DNA of 13,284 nucleotides from an uncultured Collinsella sp. (GCA_902475445.1 CABRZN010000048.1:1-13284), one strand, 5' to 3'. Counted from the stretch's first letter, positions 1 to 7,021 are shown. Numbers and translations are program-made. The notes: generated by a model not told the origin, from the sequence alone.

Positions 1-27
1 CCCGCCTCTTACACCACATCTCTGCGC

Positions 28-39
28 GCTACCGGTAGC
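28..39. repeat. 12-bp perfect palindrome
   Basis: The sequence GCTACCGGTAGC reads identically on both strands. It lies in non-coding DNA at the left edge of the window. It could be a protein binding site or part of a repeat that continues outside the window. Nothing in the sequence ties it to a particular regulator. Confidence 0.4.
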
Positions 40-120
40 AGTACTCATATTTGGCATTTTTTGACCACTGCCCTTGAAACGAGTGAGCTGTGGGGTTCGA
101 ATCCCTCTGCGATGGGCGCA

Positions 121-151
121 AACAAAAACGGTCCCCTTGCGAGGACCGTTT
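121..151 (-). terminator. Intrinsic terminator-like hairpin downstream of the truncated tRNA-Val tail
   Basis: A 9-bp stem (AAACGGTCC at 126-134 with GGACCGTTT at 143-151) has an 8-nt loop. Read on the minus strand it is followed by a T-rich run (TTTTTGTTTG). It occupies the position relative to the tRNA tail at 160-177 that the hairpin at 305-335 occupies relative to the intact tRNA-Val, so it is probably the terminator of a lost tRNA copy. Confidence 0.6.
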
Positions 152-177
152 CCAATTCGGTGGTGGGCGATGAGGGA

Positions 178-277
178 TGTCGCGTGCGGCTGACGCCGCC
201 CGCTTTCGCTTCGGGCCTACGGCCCTCGCGTGCTGCGCTGGAAAACGCTTCGCGTTTCCTCAGCTCCGCACCCTGGC
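178..277. repeat. GC-rich cluster of three short hairpins
   Basis: This 100-bp segment separates the two copies of the tRNA-tail module. It contains three inverted repeats in series: GCGGC/GCCGC (186-190 and 195-199), GGGCC/GGCCC around TAC (213-217 and 221-225), and GGAAAACGC/GCGTTTCC around TTC with one bulge (240-248 and 252-259). I see no ribosome binding site and no plausible coding frame. The arrangement resembles repetitive extragenic palindromic elements, but membership of a family cannot be judged from one copy. Confidence 0.45.
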
Positions 278-304
278 GGGTTCGAATCCCTCTGCGATGG
301 GCCC

Positions 305-335
305 AAAAAAGAAAGGCTCCCATTGCTGGGAGCCT
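305..335 (-). terminator. Intrinsic terminator of tRNA-Val
   Basis: An 8-bp perfect stem (AGGCTCCC at 314-321, GGGAGCCT at 328-335) with a 6-nt loop is followed on the minus strand by TTTCTTTTTT. It lies 10 nt beyond the CCA end of the minus-strand tRNA-Val, the expected place for its terminator. Confidence 0.85.
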
Positions 336-345
336 AACAATTCAG

Positions 346-421
346 TGGTGGGCGATGAGGGATTCGAACCCCCAGCCTTGTGCGTGTAAAGCACCTGCGC
401 TAACCGTTGCGCCAATCGCCC
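346..421 (-). tRNA. tRNA-Val, anticodon UAC
   Basis: The minus strand folds as a 76-nt cloverleaf with CCA encoded. The acceptor stem is GGGCGAT with ATCGCCC, the D-stem GCGC/GCGC, and the anticodon loop TTTACAC giving anticodon UAC. The T-stem closes the conserved TTCGAAT loop, and the discriminator is A. The anticodon stem has four clear pairs with a G-A opposition at its outer end, which is slightly irregular. Shifting the loop one base would give anticodon UUA, which reads a stop codon, so valine is the sensible reading. The gene diverges from asnB and ends at its own terminator. Confidence 0.9.
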
Positions 422-431
422 GTGCGGAGAG

Positions 432-437
432 AGTATA
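432..437 (-). promoter_or_regulatory. -10 element of the tRNA-Val promoter
   Basis: The minus strand reads TATACT ten nucleotides before the mature tRNA 5' end, giving an expected start about 4 nt upstream of the tRNA. The -35 region is not close to consensus, so only the -10 box is called. Confidence 0.6.
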
Positions 438-551
438 GCAAAACAATCGCCCCATTCACCTCATATCCATTAAAGGTAACTGGCGCGTGTCACAGCGGAG
501 CTGATTCAGTTGAGATTGCCTGAACATTCCGTCCCTCTTTACACCCTCGGG

Positions 552-557
552 TATACT
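552..557 (+). promoter_or_regulatory. -10 element of the asnB promoter
   Basis: TATACT lies 51 nt before the asnB start, leaving a leader of about 45 nt. No good -35 hexamer sits at 16-18 nt spacing, so this promoter may need an activator or be weak. The rest of 438-608 shows no gene or strong hairpin. Confidence 0.5.
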
Positions 558-608
558 CAAAAGCTACTGATTCGATTTGATACCCAGCAACAGCAGAGGG
601 GATAGTAT

Positions 609-2489
609 ATGTGCGGTTTTGTCGGTTTTGTCGGTGGGACGGATAACCAATCCGAGGTGCTCACCAAGATGATGGACCGTATCGTCCATCGTGGCACCGA
701 CATGGGCGACCAGTTTATCGACGGCCGCGTTGCCCTGGGCTTCCGCCGTCTGTCGATCCTCGACCTGACCGAGGCTGGCGCCCAACCCATGGCTAACGAG
801 GACGGCAGCGTCGTCATTGTCTTTAACGGCGAGATCTACAACTTCCAAGAACTTCGTTCCGAGCTCGAGGCCAAGGGCTACAAGTTCCACTGCGGCGCCG
901 ACACCGAGAGCCTCCTGCACGGCTACGAAGAGTGGGGCGAGGCCGTACTCGATCGCTTGCGCGGTATGTACGCCTTCGTCATCTGGGACAAGAAGAAGAA
1001 CAAGCTTTTTGGCGCCCGCGACATCTTTGGCATCAAGCCGCTCTACTACTATCCCATGGCCGATGCAGGCGACGGCGCTCCGGGCGTGCTCTTTGGTTCC
1101 GAGATCAAGAGCTTCCTGGATTACCCGCACTTCCACAAGGCGGTCAACAAAAAGGCCCTGCGTCCGTACATGACGCTGCAGTATTCGGCAACCGAGGAGA
1201 CCTTCTTCGAGGGTGTCTACAAGCTGCCGCCGGCGCATTACTTTACCGTAGACATCCCGACCGGCAAGATGAACATCGAGCGCTATTGGGATTGCGATTA
1301 CTCTGCCGTCGAGAAGCCGTTCGAGGAGTACGTCGACGAGCTGGATGAGGTCGTGCACGAGAGCATCGAGGCCCATCGCATCGCCGACGTCCCGGTCGCT
1401 TCCTTCCTCTCCGGCGGCGTCGACTCCAGCTATATTGCCGCTTGTCTCATGCCCGACAAGACCTTCTCGGTGGGCTTTGACTACAAGAATTTCAACGAGA
1501 CTAACTACGCCAAGGAGCTTTCCGATAAGCTCGGCGTCGAAAACGTTCGCAAGATGATTACCGCCGACGAGTTCTTTGGTGCGCTCGAGGACATCCAGTA
1601 TCACATGGACGAGCCGCAGTCCAACCTGTCGTCTGTACCGCTGTGGTTCTTGGCCGAGATGGCGCGCAAGGACGTCACCGTCGTGCTTTCGGGCGAAGGC
1701 GCCGACGAGCTCTTTGGCGGCTACGCCTACTACGAGGACACGGTTCCGGTGCGCAAGTACAAAAAGATGGTGCCGCTGCCCATTCGCCGCGCGCTCGGTA
1801 ACCTGGCGCTGCATATGCCGTACTTCAAGGGCCATAACTTTCTGGTCAAGGGTGCCGAGATCCCCGAGAAGTCGTTCCTGGGCCAGGCTCTGGTATGGCC
1901 GGAGCGCGAGGTCGACGGCGTGCTCAAGCCCGAGTACAACACCGGCGATGGCGCCTTCGAGCTTGCCGCTCCCATCTATGCGCGCGTGAAGGGCCAGCCC
2001 GAGCTGGTCAAGAAGCAGTACCTGGACATGAACATGTGGCTCCCGGGCGACATTCTGCTCAAGGCCGACAAGATGTGCATGGCGCACTCGCTGGAGCTGC
2101 GCGTGCCCTTCCTGGATCGCAAGGTCATGGAGTTCGCCGAGCACATTCCCGACCGCTACCGCATCAACGAGAACGGCAACAAGCAGGTGCTTCGCCACGC
2201 CGCCAACAAGTCGCTGCCCGATGAGTGGGCCACCCGTCCCAAGGTGGGCTTCCCGGTGCCGATTGTCTACTGGCTGCGCGAGCAAAAGTGGTACGACTAC
2301 GTCAAGGAGTACTTCACCGCGCCGTGGGCAAGCGAGTTTTTCGACACCGACGAGCTCATGCATCTGCTCGATCTGCACTTTGCGGGCAAGGGCGATTTCC
2401 AGCGCAAGATCTATACGCCGCTCGTGTTCCTGGTGTGGTACAAGCGCTTCTTTATCGACGAGGACCAGCCTTCTGTTCAGGCTGCCTAG
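609..2489 (+). CDS. asnB: Asparagine synthase (glutamine-hydrolysing)
   Basis: The 626-residue protein converts aspartate, glutamine and ATP to asparagine, glutamate, AMP and pyrophosphate in the cytoplasm. It begins Met-Cys-Gly, so the Cys exposed after Met removal is the nucleophile of the class II glutaminase domain (about residues 2-190). That domain also shows HRG at 27-29 and the FNGEIYN motif near 72-78. The synthetase domain follows, with the ATP-pyrophosphatase loop SGGVDSS at 268-274 and LSGEGADELFGG near 360-371. ADKMCMAHSLELRVPFLD lies towards the C-terminus. AGAGGGG at 595-601 is the ribosome binding site. The start is secure because the catalytic Cys must be residue 2. The usual HRGPD reads HRGTD here. 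The gene is a single unit between a divergent tRNA gene and a terminator. Length fits the AsnB family (about 600-640 residues). Confidence 0.96.
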   Translation: MCGFVGFVGGTDNQSEVLTKMMDRIVHRGTDMGDQFIDGRVALGFRRLSILDLTEAGAQPMANEDGSVVIVFNGEIYNFQELRSELEAKGYKFHCGADTESLLHGYEEWGEAVLDRLRGMYAFVIWDKKKNKLFGARDIFGIKPLYYYPMADAGDGAPGVLFGSEIKSFLDYPHFHKAVNKKALRPYMTLQYSATEETFFEGVYKLPPAHYFTVDIPTGKMNIERYWDCDYSAVEKPFEEYVDELDEVVHESIEAHRIADVPVASFLSGGVDSSYIAACLMPDKTFSVGFDYKNFNETNYAKELSDKLGVENVRKMITADEFFGALEDIQYHMDEPQSNLSSVPLWFLAEMARKDVTVVLSGEGADELFGGYAYYEDTVPVRKYKKMVPLPIRRALGNLALHMPYFKGHNFLVKGAEIPEKSFLGQALVWPEREVDGVLKPEYNTGDGAFELAAPIYARVKGQPELVKKQYLDMNMWLPGDILLKADKMCMAHSLELRVPFLDRKVMEFAEHIPDRYRINENGNKQVLRHAANKSLPDEWATRPKVGFPVPIVYWLREQKWYDYVKEYFTAPWASEFFDTDELMHLLDLHFAGKGDFQRKIYTPLVFLVWYKRFFIDEDQPSVQAA

Positions 2490-2514
2490 TCTCGGCTTAC
2501 GAATGCCTGCGCGT

Positions 2515-2539
2515 AACGGCTCCTCCGGGAGCCGTTTTT
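2515..2539 (+). terminator. Intrinsic terminator of asnB
   Basis: A 9-bp perfect stem (AACGGCTCC at 2515-2523 with GGAGCCGTT at 2528-2536) with a 4-nt loop runs into TTTTT. It lies 25 nt after the asnB stop codon. Confidence 0.88.
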
Positions 2540-2557
2540 GCGCGAGCACGTTTCAGT

Positions 2558-2563
2558 TACTAT
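2558..2563 (+). promoter_or_regulatory. Possible -10 element for murE
   Basis: TACTAT lies 38 nt before the murE start and 18 nt after the asnB terminator T-tract. The hexamer 17 nt upstream (TTTTTG, 2535-2540) overlaps that T-tract and matches a -35 box only weakly. A promoter here is expected because the preceding terminator isolates murE. Confidence 0.4.
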
Positions 2564-2601
2564 GAAAACCGTCCCTGCAAAATGGCTGAGAAAGGTGAAA
2601 G

Positions 2602-4164
2602 ATGCACCATTCGGATTCCGCGACCGTGACCACGGTCGATACGCTTGTCAAGCTGCTCGATGTGTGCGGCGAGCTGCGTGCTTCGGAGCAGGTTGACGAA
2701 CGTGCCGTGACCGGCTGTTCGTTTGATTCGCGCGCGGTTTCGGCGGGTGACGTCTTCTTTTGCAAGGGCGCTGCCTTTAAGCCCGCGTTTTTGAGCATGG
2801 CGCTCGATGCGGGCGCCGTCGCATTTGTGTGCGAAGAGTCGCTGGTCGAGTCTCTGGAGCCGCTGGCGAAGGAGAGCGGCGCGGCGATGCTGGTCGTGGA
2901 CAGCGTGCGCACGGCCATGGCCCTGCTGCCGCCGGAGGTCTACGACCGCCCCGACCACGACGTTAAGATCGTGGGCATCACCGGTACCAAGGGAAAGACC
3001 ACGGCCGCTTTTATGCTCCAGTCCATCATCAAGGCGGCGGGCGAGTCCTGCGGCATGATCGGCTCGGTGAACACCGACGATGGTATCGAGTGCTACGAGA
3101 GCACCAACACCACGCCCGAGGCCCCCGAGGTCTGGCGCCATATCGCCAACTGTCGCGCGTCTGGTCGCCAGTCCATGGTCATGGAGGTCTCAAGCCAGGC
3201 GCTCAAGTACCAGCGCGTCGAGAACCTGCCGTTTGACGTAGCGTGCTTCCTCAACATCGGGCGTGACCACATCTCGCCGATCGAGCACCCGACCTTCGAG
3301 GATTATTTTAAGAGCAAGCTCAGGATCTTTGATCAGGCTAAGACCGCCGTAGTGAATCTGGGCACCGATGAAGTCGAACGCGTGCTGGAGGCCGCGTCGA
3401 CGGCCGAGCGCTTGGTGACCGTTGGCGTCGAGCATCCCGAGGCGAGCCTGTGGGCAAGCGATGTCCGCATGGTCGGCTTCAACATCGAGTTTAACCTGCA
3501 TGGCATGAGCGCTGACGAGCCCGAGGAGGGGGAGAAGGTCCTGCTGGGTATCGCGGGAGACTTTAACGTGGAAAACGCGCTGGTCGCTATCGCCGCCGCG
3601 CGCGAGATTGGTATCGGTATCGATGCCATCAAGAAGGGCCTCTCCAAGCTGCGTGTGCCGGGCCGCATGGAGGTCGTGGAGTCGAAGGATGGCCGCGTGG
3701 TTTGCGTTGTTGACTACGCTCACAACCAACTTTCGTTCCGCTCGCTCTTTTCGTCGGTCAAGCGCGCGTTTCCCGCCAGCCCGGTCATTGCGCTGTTTGG
3801 TGCCGCTGGAGGCAAGGCACAGGAGCGCCGTGAGCAGCTTCCGCGCGAGGCCGCACCATATTCTGACCTGCTGATCTTTACCAACGAGGATCCGGCTCAC
3901 GAGGACCCGATGAAAGTCTGTCGCGAGCTTGCCGAGCATGTTCCCGACGATACCCCAAACAAGATCATCCTCGATCGCGAGGCTGCTGTGCACGAGGCGT
4001 TCAAGGCGGCGCGTGAGGAATACGTCAGCCCCGATGCGCCCACCATCGTCTTGCTGTTGGCAAAGGGCGACGAGGAGCTCATGCACGTGGGCGATGAGTT
4101 CGAGCCCATCGAGAGCGATCTTTCGCTTGCCAACCGTTTAATCGATGTTACCCAGTTTGACTAA
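2602..4164 (+). CDS. murE: UDP-N-acetylmuramoyl-tripeptide synthetase (MurE family)
   Basis: This 520-residue Mur ligase adds the third stem-peptide residue to UDP-MurNAc-L-Ala-D-Glu, using ATP, in cytoplasmic peptidoglycan precursor synthesis. The N-terminal UDP-binding domain covers about 1-110. The central ATPase domain has GITGTKGKTT at 125-134, the substrate-contact stretch STNTTPEAPE at 168-177, and a Lys at 239 in the position of the carbamylated lysine. The C-terminal domain starts near 350, with DYAHNQLSF at 371-379. The residue-selecting motif reads EDPA at 429-432, not the DNPR of diaminopimelate-adding enzymes. This points to lysine, ornithine or another diamino acid; the exact substrate is inferred. 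AAAGGTG at 2591-2597 precedes the ATG. An isolated gene after the asnB terminator. Confidence 0.92.
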   Translation: MHHSDSATVTTVDTLVKLLDVCGELRASEQVDERAVTGCSFDSRAVSAGDVFFCKGAAFKPAFLSMALDAGAVAFVCEESLVESLEPLAKESGAAMLVVDSVRTAMALLPPEVYDRPDHDVKIVGITGTKGKTTAAFMLQSIIKAAGESCGMIGSVNTDDGIECYESTNTTPEAPEVWRHIANCRASGRQSMVMEVSSQALKYQRVENLPFDVACFLNIGRDHISPIEHPTFEDYFKSKLRIFDQAKTAVVNLGTDEVERVLEAASTAERLVTVGVEHPEASLWASDVRMVGFNIEFNLHGMSADEPEEGEKVLLGIAGDFNVENALVAIAAAREIGIGIDAIKKGLSKLRVPGRMEVVESKDGRVVCVVDYAHNQLSFRSLFSSVKRAFPASPVIALFGAAGGKAQERREQLPREAAPYSDLLIFTNEDPAHEDPMKVCRELAEHVPDDTPNKIILDREAAVHEAFKAAREEYVSPDAPTIVLLLAKGDEELMHVGDEFEPIESDLSLANRLIDVTQFD

Positions 4165-4207
4165 TGAACTGCGATGAGGGCGGCGTCCTGAGCGCGCTGC
4201 CGTTGCA

Positions 4208-4236
4208 GGCGCGTTTCCCCTCAAGCGGGGCGCGCC
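4208..4236 (+). other. Hairpin after murE
   Basis: GGCGCG at 4208-4213 pairs with CGCGCC at 4231-4236, and CCCC at 4217-4220 with GGGG at 4227-4230, leaving a TTT bulge on one side. No T-tract follows, so it may be a weak terminator or an RNA-stabilising 3' structure. A smaller hairpin, AGAAG/CTTCT at 4247-4259, follows before the next gene. Confidence 0.5.
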
Positions 4237-4266
4237 GCCTAAGACCAGAAGCCCCTTCTACGTAAT

Positions 4267-4270
4267 GGAG
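4267..4270 (+). promoter_or_regulatory. Ribosome binding site that sets the start of the HAD phosphatase gene
   Basis: GGAG sits 5 nt before ATG 4276. The alternative in-frame GTG at 4270 overlaps this site and would have no site of its own, so ATG 4276 is preferred. Confidence 0.65.
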
Positions 4271-4275
4271 TGACC

Positions 4276-5187
4276 ATGTCCCACAATACCCTGCCGACCG
4301 TCGCTGAGCTTTCGGGCGAGATGCGCGAGCGTCTTGCCAAGGTTAAGTACGTCTTTACCGACCTGGACGCCACGATGCTCGCACCCGGCTCGTGCGTGCT
4401 GCGCGACAACGACGGCAACCCCTCGACCAAGCTCGTCGAGGCTGTCGTGGCACTTGCCCGCGCCGGCATACAGGTGGTTCCCACCTCGGGCCGCAACCGC
4501 ACCATGATCCACGAGGATGCGCGCGTGCTCGGCCTCAACTCCTACATCGGCGAGATGGGTGGTCTGGTCATGTACGACCTCAAGGCCAACGATTGGGAGT
4601 ACCTGACCGGCGATATGCCCTACGACCCCGCCTGCGGCCTCACGCCGCATCAGGTGATCGAGAAGACCGGCGTGTGCGAGAAGATTCTCGCCCGCTGGCC
4701 GCATAAGATCGAGTACCACAACGACATGTCGACTGGCTACAAGTACCGCGAGGTCACCGTCGGCATGCGCGGCGATGTGCCCGACGACGAGGTCCAGGCC
4801 ATTCTTGATGAGGCCGGCTGCGGCCTGGTCTGGGCCTGCAACGGCCATCTGACCCATCTGTCCAAACCGACGACGCTCGAGCTCGAACGCGTCGAGGATG
4901 GCCGCGCGTTTAACATCAATCCCGCCGGCCTCAACAAGGGCGTTGCCATCGCACGTTTCTGTGAGCACCTGGGTATCGAGCGCGAGGAGACGCTGGCGCT
5001 CGGCGATTCCGAGTCCGACTTCTACATGGCTGACCACGTGGGCACGTTCTGCCTGGTCGAGAACGGTTTGACCAGCGCCGGCGCGCCCGAGTTCCTGGAT
5101 GTTTGCGATAACGCCTACGTCACGCGCGGCAAGATTGTCGATGGCTGGGCGGCAACGGCAGAGCTGCTCGTCGCGGCCCGTTCGTAG
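4276..5187 (+). CDS. HAD-superfamily hydrolase, sugar/phosphoglycerate phosphatase-like (class IIB)
   Basis: The 303-residue protein carries the full haloacid dehalogenase phosphatase set. Motif I is FTDLDATML with Asp29 as nucleophile and Asp31 as general acid/base. Motif II is PTSGR at 69-73, the motif III lysine is in LNKGVA at 219-224 (Lys221), and motif IV is LGDSESD at 242-248. The segment between motifs II and III, about 90-215, is the C2-type cap that sets substrate choice. This architecture matches Cof/YbiV, sucrose-phosphate phosphatase and mannosyl-3-phosphoglycerate phosphatase relatives, but the substrate cannot be read from sequence. No signal peptide or membrane segment is visible, so it should be cytoplasmic. 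It lies 53 nt upstream of murI with no terminator between them, suggesting co-transcription with murI and rph. Confidence 0.85.
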   Translation: MSHNTLPTVAELSGEMRERLAKVKYVFTDLDATMLAPGSCVLRDNDGNPSTKLVEAVVALARAGIQVVPTSGRNRTMIHEDARVLGLNSYIGEMGGLVMYDLKANDWEYLTGDMPYDPACGLTPHQVIEKTGVCEKILARWPHKIEYHNDMSTGYKYREVTVGMRGDVPDDEVQAILDEAGCGLVWACNGHLTHLSKPTTLELERVEDGRAFNINPAGLNKGVAIARFCEHLGIEREETLALGDSESDFYMADHVGTFCLVENGLTSAGAPEFLDVCDNAYVTRGKIVDGWAATAELLVAARS

Positions 5188-5231
5188 TGCGGTCCTATCG
5201 CGCTGAGCCATATCTTTTCGAGAGAGAATCT

Positions 5232-5238
5232 GGTGAGG
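5232..5238 (+). promoter_or_regulatory. Ribosome binding site region that sets the murI start
   Basis: GGTGAGG lies immediately upstream of ATG 5241. Its GAGG core is only 2 nt from the start codon, which is tight, whereas GGTG is at a usual distance. An in-frame GTG at 5187, overlapping the previous stop codon, would add 18 residues not expected in glutamate racemases. Confidence 0.5.
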
Positions 5239-5240
5239 TA

Positions 5241-6125
5241 ATGTCCGATATCGAGAATCCGGCAGGCGACACGCGCCCGATTGGCGTGTTCGATTCTGGT
5301 CTGGGCGGTCTGACGGTTGCACGCGCCATCGCAACGGCGTTGCCGCACGAGTCCGTCTACTACTTTGGCGACACCAAGCGCTGCCCCTACGGCACCCGCA
5401 CCGAGGACGAGGTGCGCTCGTTTGCACTGCAGGCGGGCCGCTGGCTGTCGAAGCACGACGTCAAGATCATGGTCATCGCCTGCAATACGGCGACCGCTGC
5501 GGCCTTGCGTTTGGCCCAGCAGGTGCTCGACGTCCCCGTCATCGGTGTAATCGCACCGGGCGCACGCGCGGCAATCAACAGCACCCGCACGCGCCGGGTG
5601 GGCGTGCTCGCCACCAACCTCACCATTCGCTCAGGCGCTTACACGCGTGCCATTCAGGACCTGGATGCCGGCGTCGACGTATACGGCTGCCCTGCCTCGA
5701 GCTTTGTCGAGGTCGTTGAGCACGAGCTCGCCTCGGGCGCGCATCTGCAAGAGCAGTGGCTCGAGAACGAGGACATCTTTGATACGCCTGCCGTACGCGC
5801 GCTGGTCGGTGCCACGGTTGAACCGCTGCGCGACCACGGCATCGATACCGTGGTGCTCGGCTGCACGCATTTTCCGCTGCTCGTGGGGCCTATTCGCCAT
5901 GCGCTGGGTCCCGGAGTGCGCGTGGTGAGCTCCGCCGAGGAGACCACGCGCGAGCTGACCGATATTCTCACGCGCCGCGAGCAGCTGGCGGGCGACGCAG
6001 CCGAGCCGCAGCATCGTTTTGCAACGACGGCCGATAACATTGCCGAGTTTGCGGTGGCGGGCAGTTTTATCTTTGGTCAGCCGCTCAAGAGCATCGAACA
6101 TATCGATATCGACGAACTGAAATAG
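5241..6125 (+). CDS. murI: Glutamate racemase
   Basis: The 294-residue cytoplasmic enzyme interconverts L- and D-glutamate without cofactor, supplying D-Glu for the peptidoglycan stem. The phosphate-free active site of the Asp/Glu racemase family is clear. GVFDSGLGGLTV near 15-25 carries the conserved Asp18 and Ser19. The two catalytic cysteines are Cys81 in ACNTATAAAL and Cys208 in GCTHFPLL. YFGDTKRCPYG at 41-51 is also typical. Length fits the family (about 255-290 residues) with a short N-terminal tail. It follows the HAD gene by 53 nt and precedes rph by 55 nt. A murI/racE-rph-rdgB neighbourhood is known in Firmicutes, which supports the assignment. The upstream GTG at 5187 is a possible but less likely start. 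Confidence 0.95.
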   Translation: MSDIENPAGDTRPIGVFDSGLGGLTVARAIATALPHESVYYFGDTKRCPYGTRTEDEVRSFALQAGRWLSKHDVKIMVIACNTATAAALRLAQQVLDVPVIGVIAPGARAAINSTRTRRVGVLATNLTIRSGAYTRAIQDLDAGVDVYGCPASSFVEVVEHELASGAHLQEQWLENEDIFDTPAVRALVGATVEPLRDHGIDTVVLGCTHFPLLVGPIRHALGPGVRVVSSAEETTRELTDILTRREQLAGDAAEPQHRFATTADNIAEFAVAGSFIFGQPLKSIEHIDIDELK

Positions 6126-6180
6126 ATGTAGGGTTACCGTCCAAAGACTTGCCCCCTTCTTTTGCCGAAAGGATATTTCT

Positions 6181-6906
6181 ATGGAGTACATGCAGGTCAA
6201 CCGCGCCAACGGCCGTGCCGCCAATGAGCTGCGCCCCGTCAAGCTCACCCGTGGTGTTATGAAGCATGCCCACGGCTCGTGCCTGGCTGAGTTCGGTGAC
6301 ACGCGCGTGCTGTGCGCTGCCACTATCGAGGAGGGCGTGCCGGGCTGGCGCAAGGGCGCCAAGGCCGGTTGGGTAACGGCGGAGTACGCCATGCTGCCGG
6401 CATCGACCGGCAAGCGCTGCAAGCGCGAGCATGCCAACCGTAAGGGCCGCTCCATGGAGATCGAGCGCCTCATCGGTCGCAGCCTGCGTACTGTCGTCAA
6501 TATGAAGGCACTCGGCGAGTACACCGTTACCGTCGACTGTGACGTGATTCAGGCAGACGGCGGCACACGAACGGCGAGCATTACTGGCGCCTGGGTGGCA
6601 CTGCACGACGCCCTTGCCATGTGGGTCGAGGCGGGTAAGCTCGAGCGCATCCCGCTCATGGGCCAGGTCGCCGCGATTTCCATGGGCGTTGTCGATGGCA
6701 ACACCCTGCTCGACCTGGATTATTCCGAGGACAGTCACGCCGAGGTCGACATGAACCTTGTCGCCACCGATACCGGTGAGATGATCGAGCTCCAGGGCAC
6801 CGGCGAGCAGGCGCCCTTCGACCGCAAGCGCCTCAATGCCCTGCTCGATTTGGGCGACAAGGGCATTGCCGAGCTCATCGAGCTCCAGCGCCAAGCCCTC
6901 GCCTAG
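6181..6906 (+). CDS. rph: Ribonuclease PH
   Basis: The 241-residue enzyme is a phosphate-dependent 3'-5' exoribonuclease. It trims tRNA precursors to their CCA ends as a hexameric ring in the cytoplasm. The N-terminus shows the family pattern of RPVKLTRGV at 18-26 followed by FGDTRVLCAA at 38-47. GWVTAEYAMLPAST (63-76) is the RNase PH hallmark. LIGRSLR (97-103) and GGTR (127-130) supply phosphate-binding arginines, and the DLDYSEDSHAEVDMN stretch carries metal-binding aspartates. AAAGGAT at 6168-6174 is the ribosome binding site, and family length is about 240. A perfect intrinsic terminator follows directly, so rph is probably the last gene of the HAD-murI-rph unit. Confidence 0.96.
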   Translation: MEYMQVNRANGRAANELRPVKLTRGVMKHAHGSCLAEFGDTRVLCAATIEEGVPGWRKGAKAGWVTAEYAMLPASTGKRCKREHANRKGRSMEIERLIGRSLRTVVNMKALGEYTVTVDCDVIQADGGTRTASITGAWVALHDALAMWVEAGKLERIPLMGQVAAISMGVVDGNTLLDLDYSEDSHAEVDMNLVATDTGEMIELQGTGEQAPFDRKRLNALLDLGDKGIAELIELQRQALA

Positions 6907-6942
6907 CCTGCCAAAAAGGGATGTTAATTTTGGCAGGTTTTA
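6907..6942 (+). terminator. Intrinsic terminator of rph
   Basis: A perfect 10-bp stem (CCTGCCAAAA at 6907-6916 with TTTTGGCAGG at 6928-6937), with an 11-nt loop and trailing TTTTAT, begins immediately after the rph stop codon. The A-rich 5' arm means it can also work in the reverse direction. Confidence 0.88.
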
Positions 6943-6974
6943 TCTGCGGAAACGCCGATAGATAAGGTTGATGC

Positions 6975-7017
6975 CACATAAAAGGGGAGACGCCGAAGGG
7001 TCAGTCCCTTTTACGTG
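6975..7017 (+). other. Hairpin upstream of rdgB
   Basis: A 12-position stem with one mismatch (CACATAAAAGGG at 6975-6986 with CCCTTTTACGTG at 7006-7017) encloses a 19-nt loop. No T-tract follows on the plus strand. It lies between the rph terminator and the likely rdgB -10 box, so it is more plausibly an operator or a second weak terminator than an RNA leader element. Confidence 0.45.
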
Positions 7018-7021
7018 ACTT

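Larger units (their letters stand above)
93..362. repeat. Tandem duplication of a tRNA-tail/terminator module, period about 185 bp
   Basis: Two copies (93-177 and 278-362) share the same layout. Each begins with an identical 25-bp block (93-117 and 278-302) that reads on the plus strand like a tRNA T-arm (GGGTTCGAATCCC followed by CTCTGCGATGGGC). Each then has a hairpin with a minus-strand T-tract, then CAATTC, then an identical 18-bp block (160-177 and 345-362) whose complement is the last nucleotides of tRNA-Val including CCA. Only the right copy continues into a full tRNA gene. The left copy diverges right after the T-stem. The hairpins sit at the same offset but differ in sequence. This looks like a decayed tRNA array or a tandem duplication, not a gene. 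Open frames crossing it are artefacts of tRNA sequence. Confidence 0.7.

Noticed and set aside
160..362. The two 18-bp tRNA-tail repeats as attL/attR of a small integrated element
   Set aside because: Only about 167 bp lies between them with no integrase or cargo, and the repetition extends outward to the 25-bp block. A plain tandem duplication explains it better, though attachment-site use is left open as a test.
45..438. Three overlapping open frames on both strands at the left end
   Set aside because: They run through tRNA-Val, terminator hairpins and tRNA-like fragments. Peptides of the type GSNPSAMG or DSNPQP are typical of translated tRNA T-arms.
609..635. Start of asnB placed elsewhere
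   Set aside because: The catalytic cysteine must be residue 2 so that it becomes the N-terminal nucleophile, which fixes the start at 609.
564..2549. A 661-codon open frame on the minus strand covering all of asnB
   Set aside because: It is the antisense shadow of asnB, produced by GC-rich codon bias. The translation has no recognisable domain, whereas the plus strand encodes a complete asparagine synthase.
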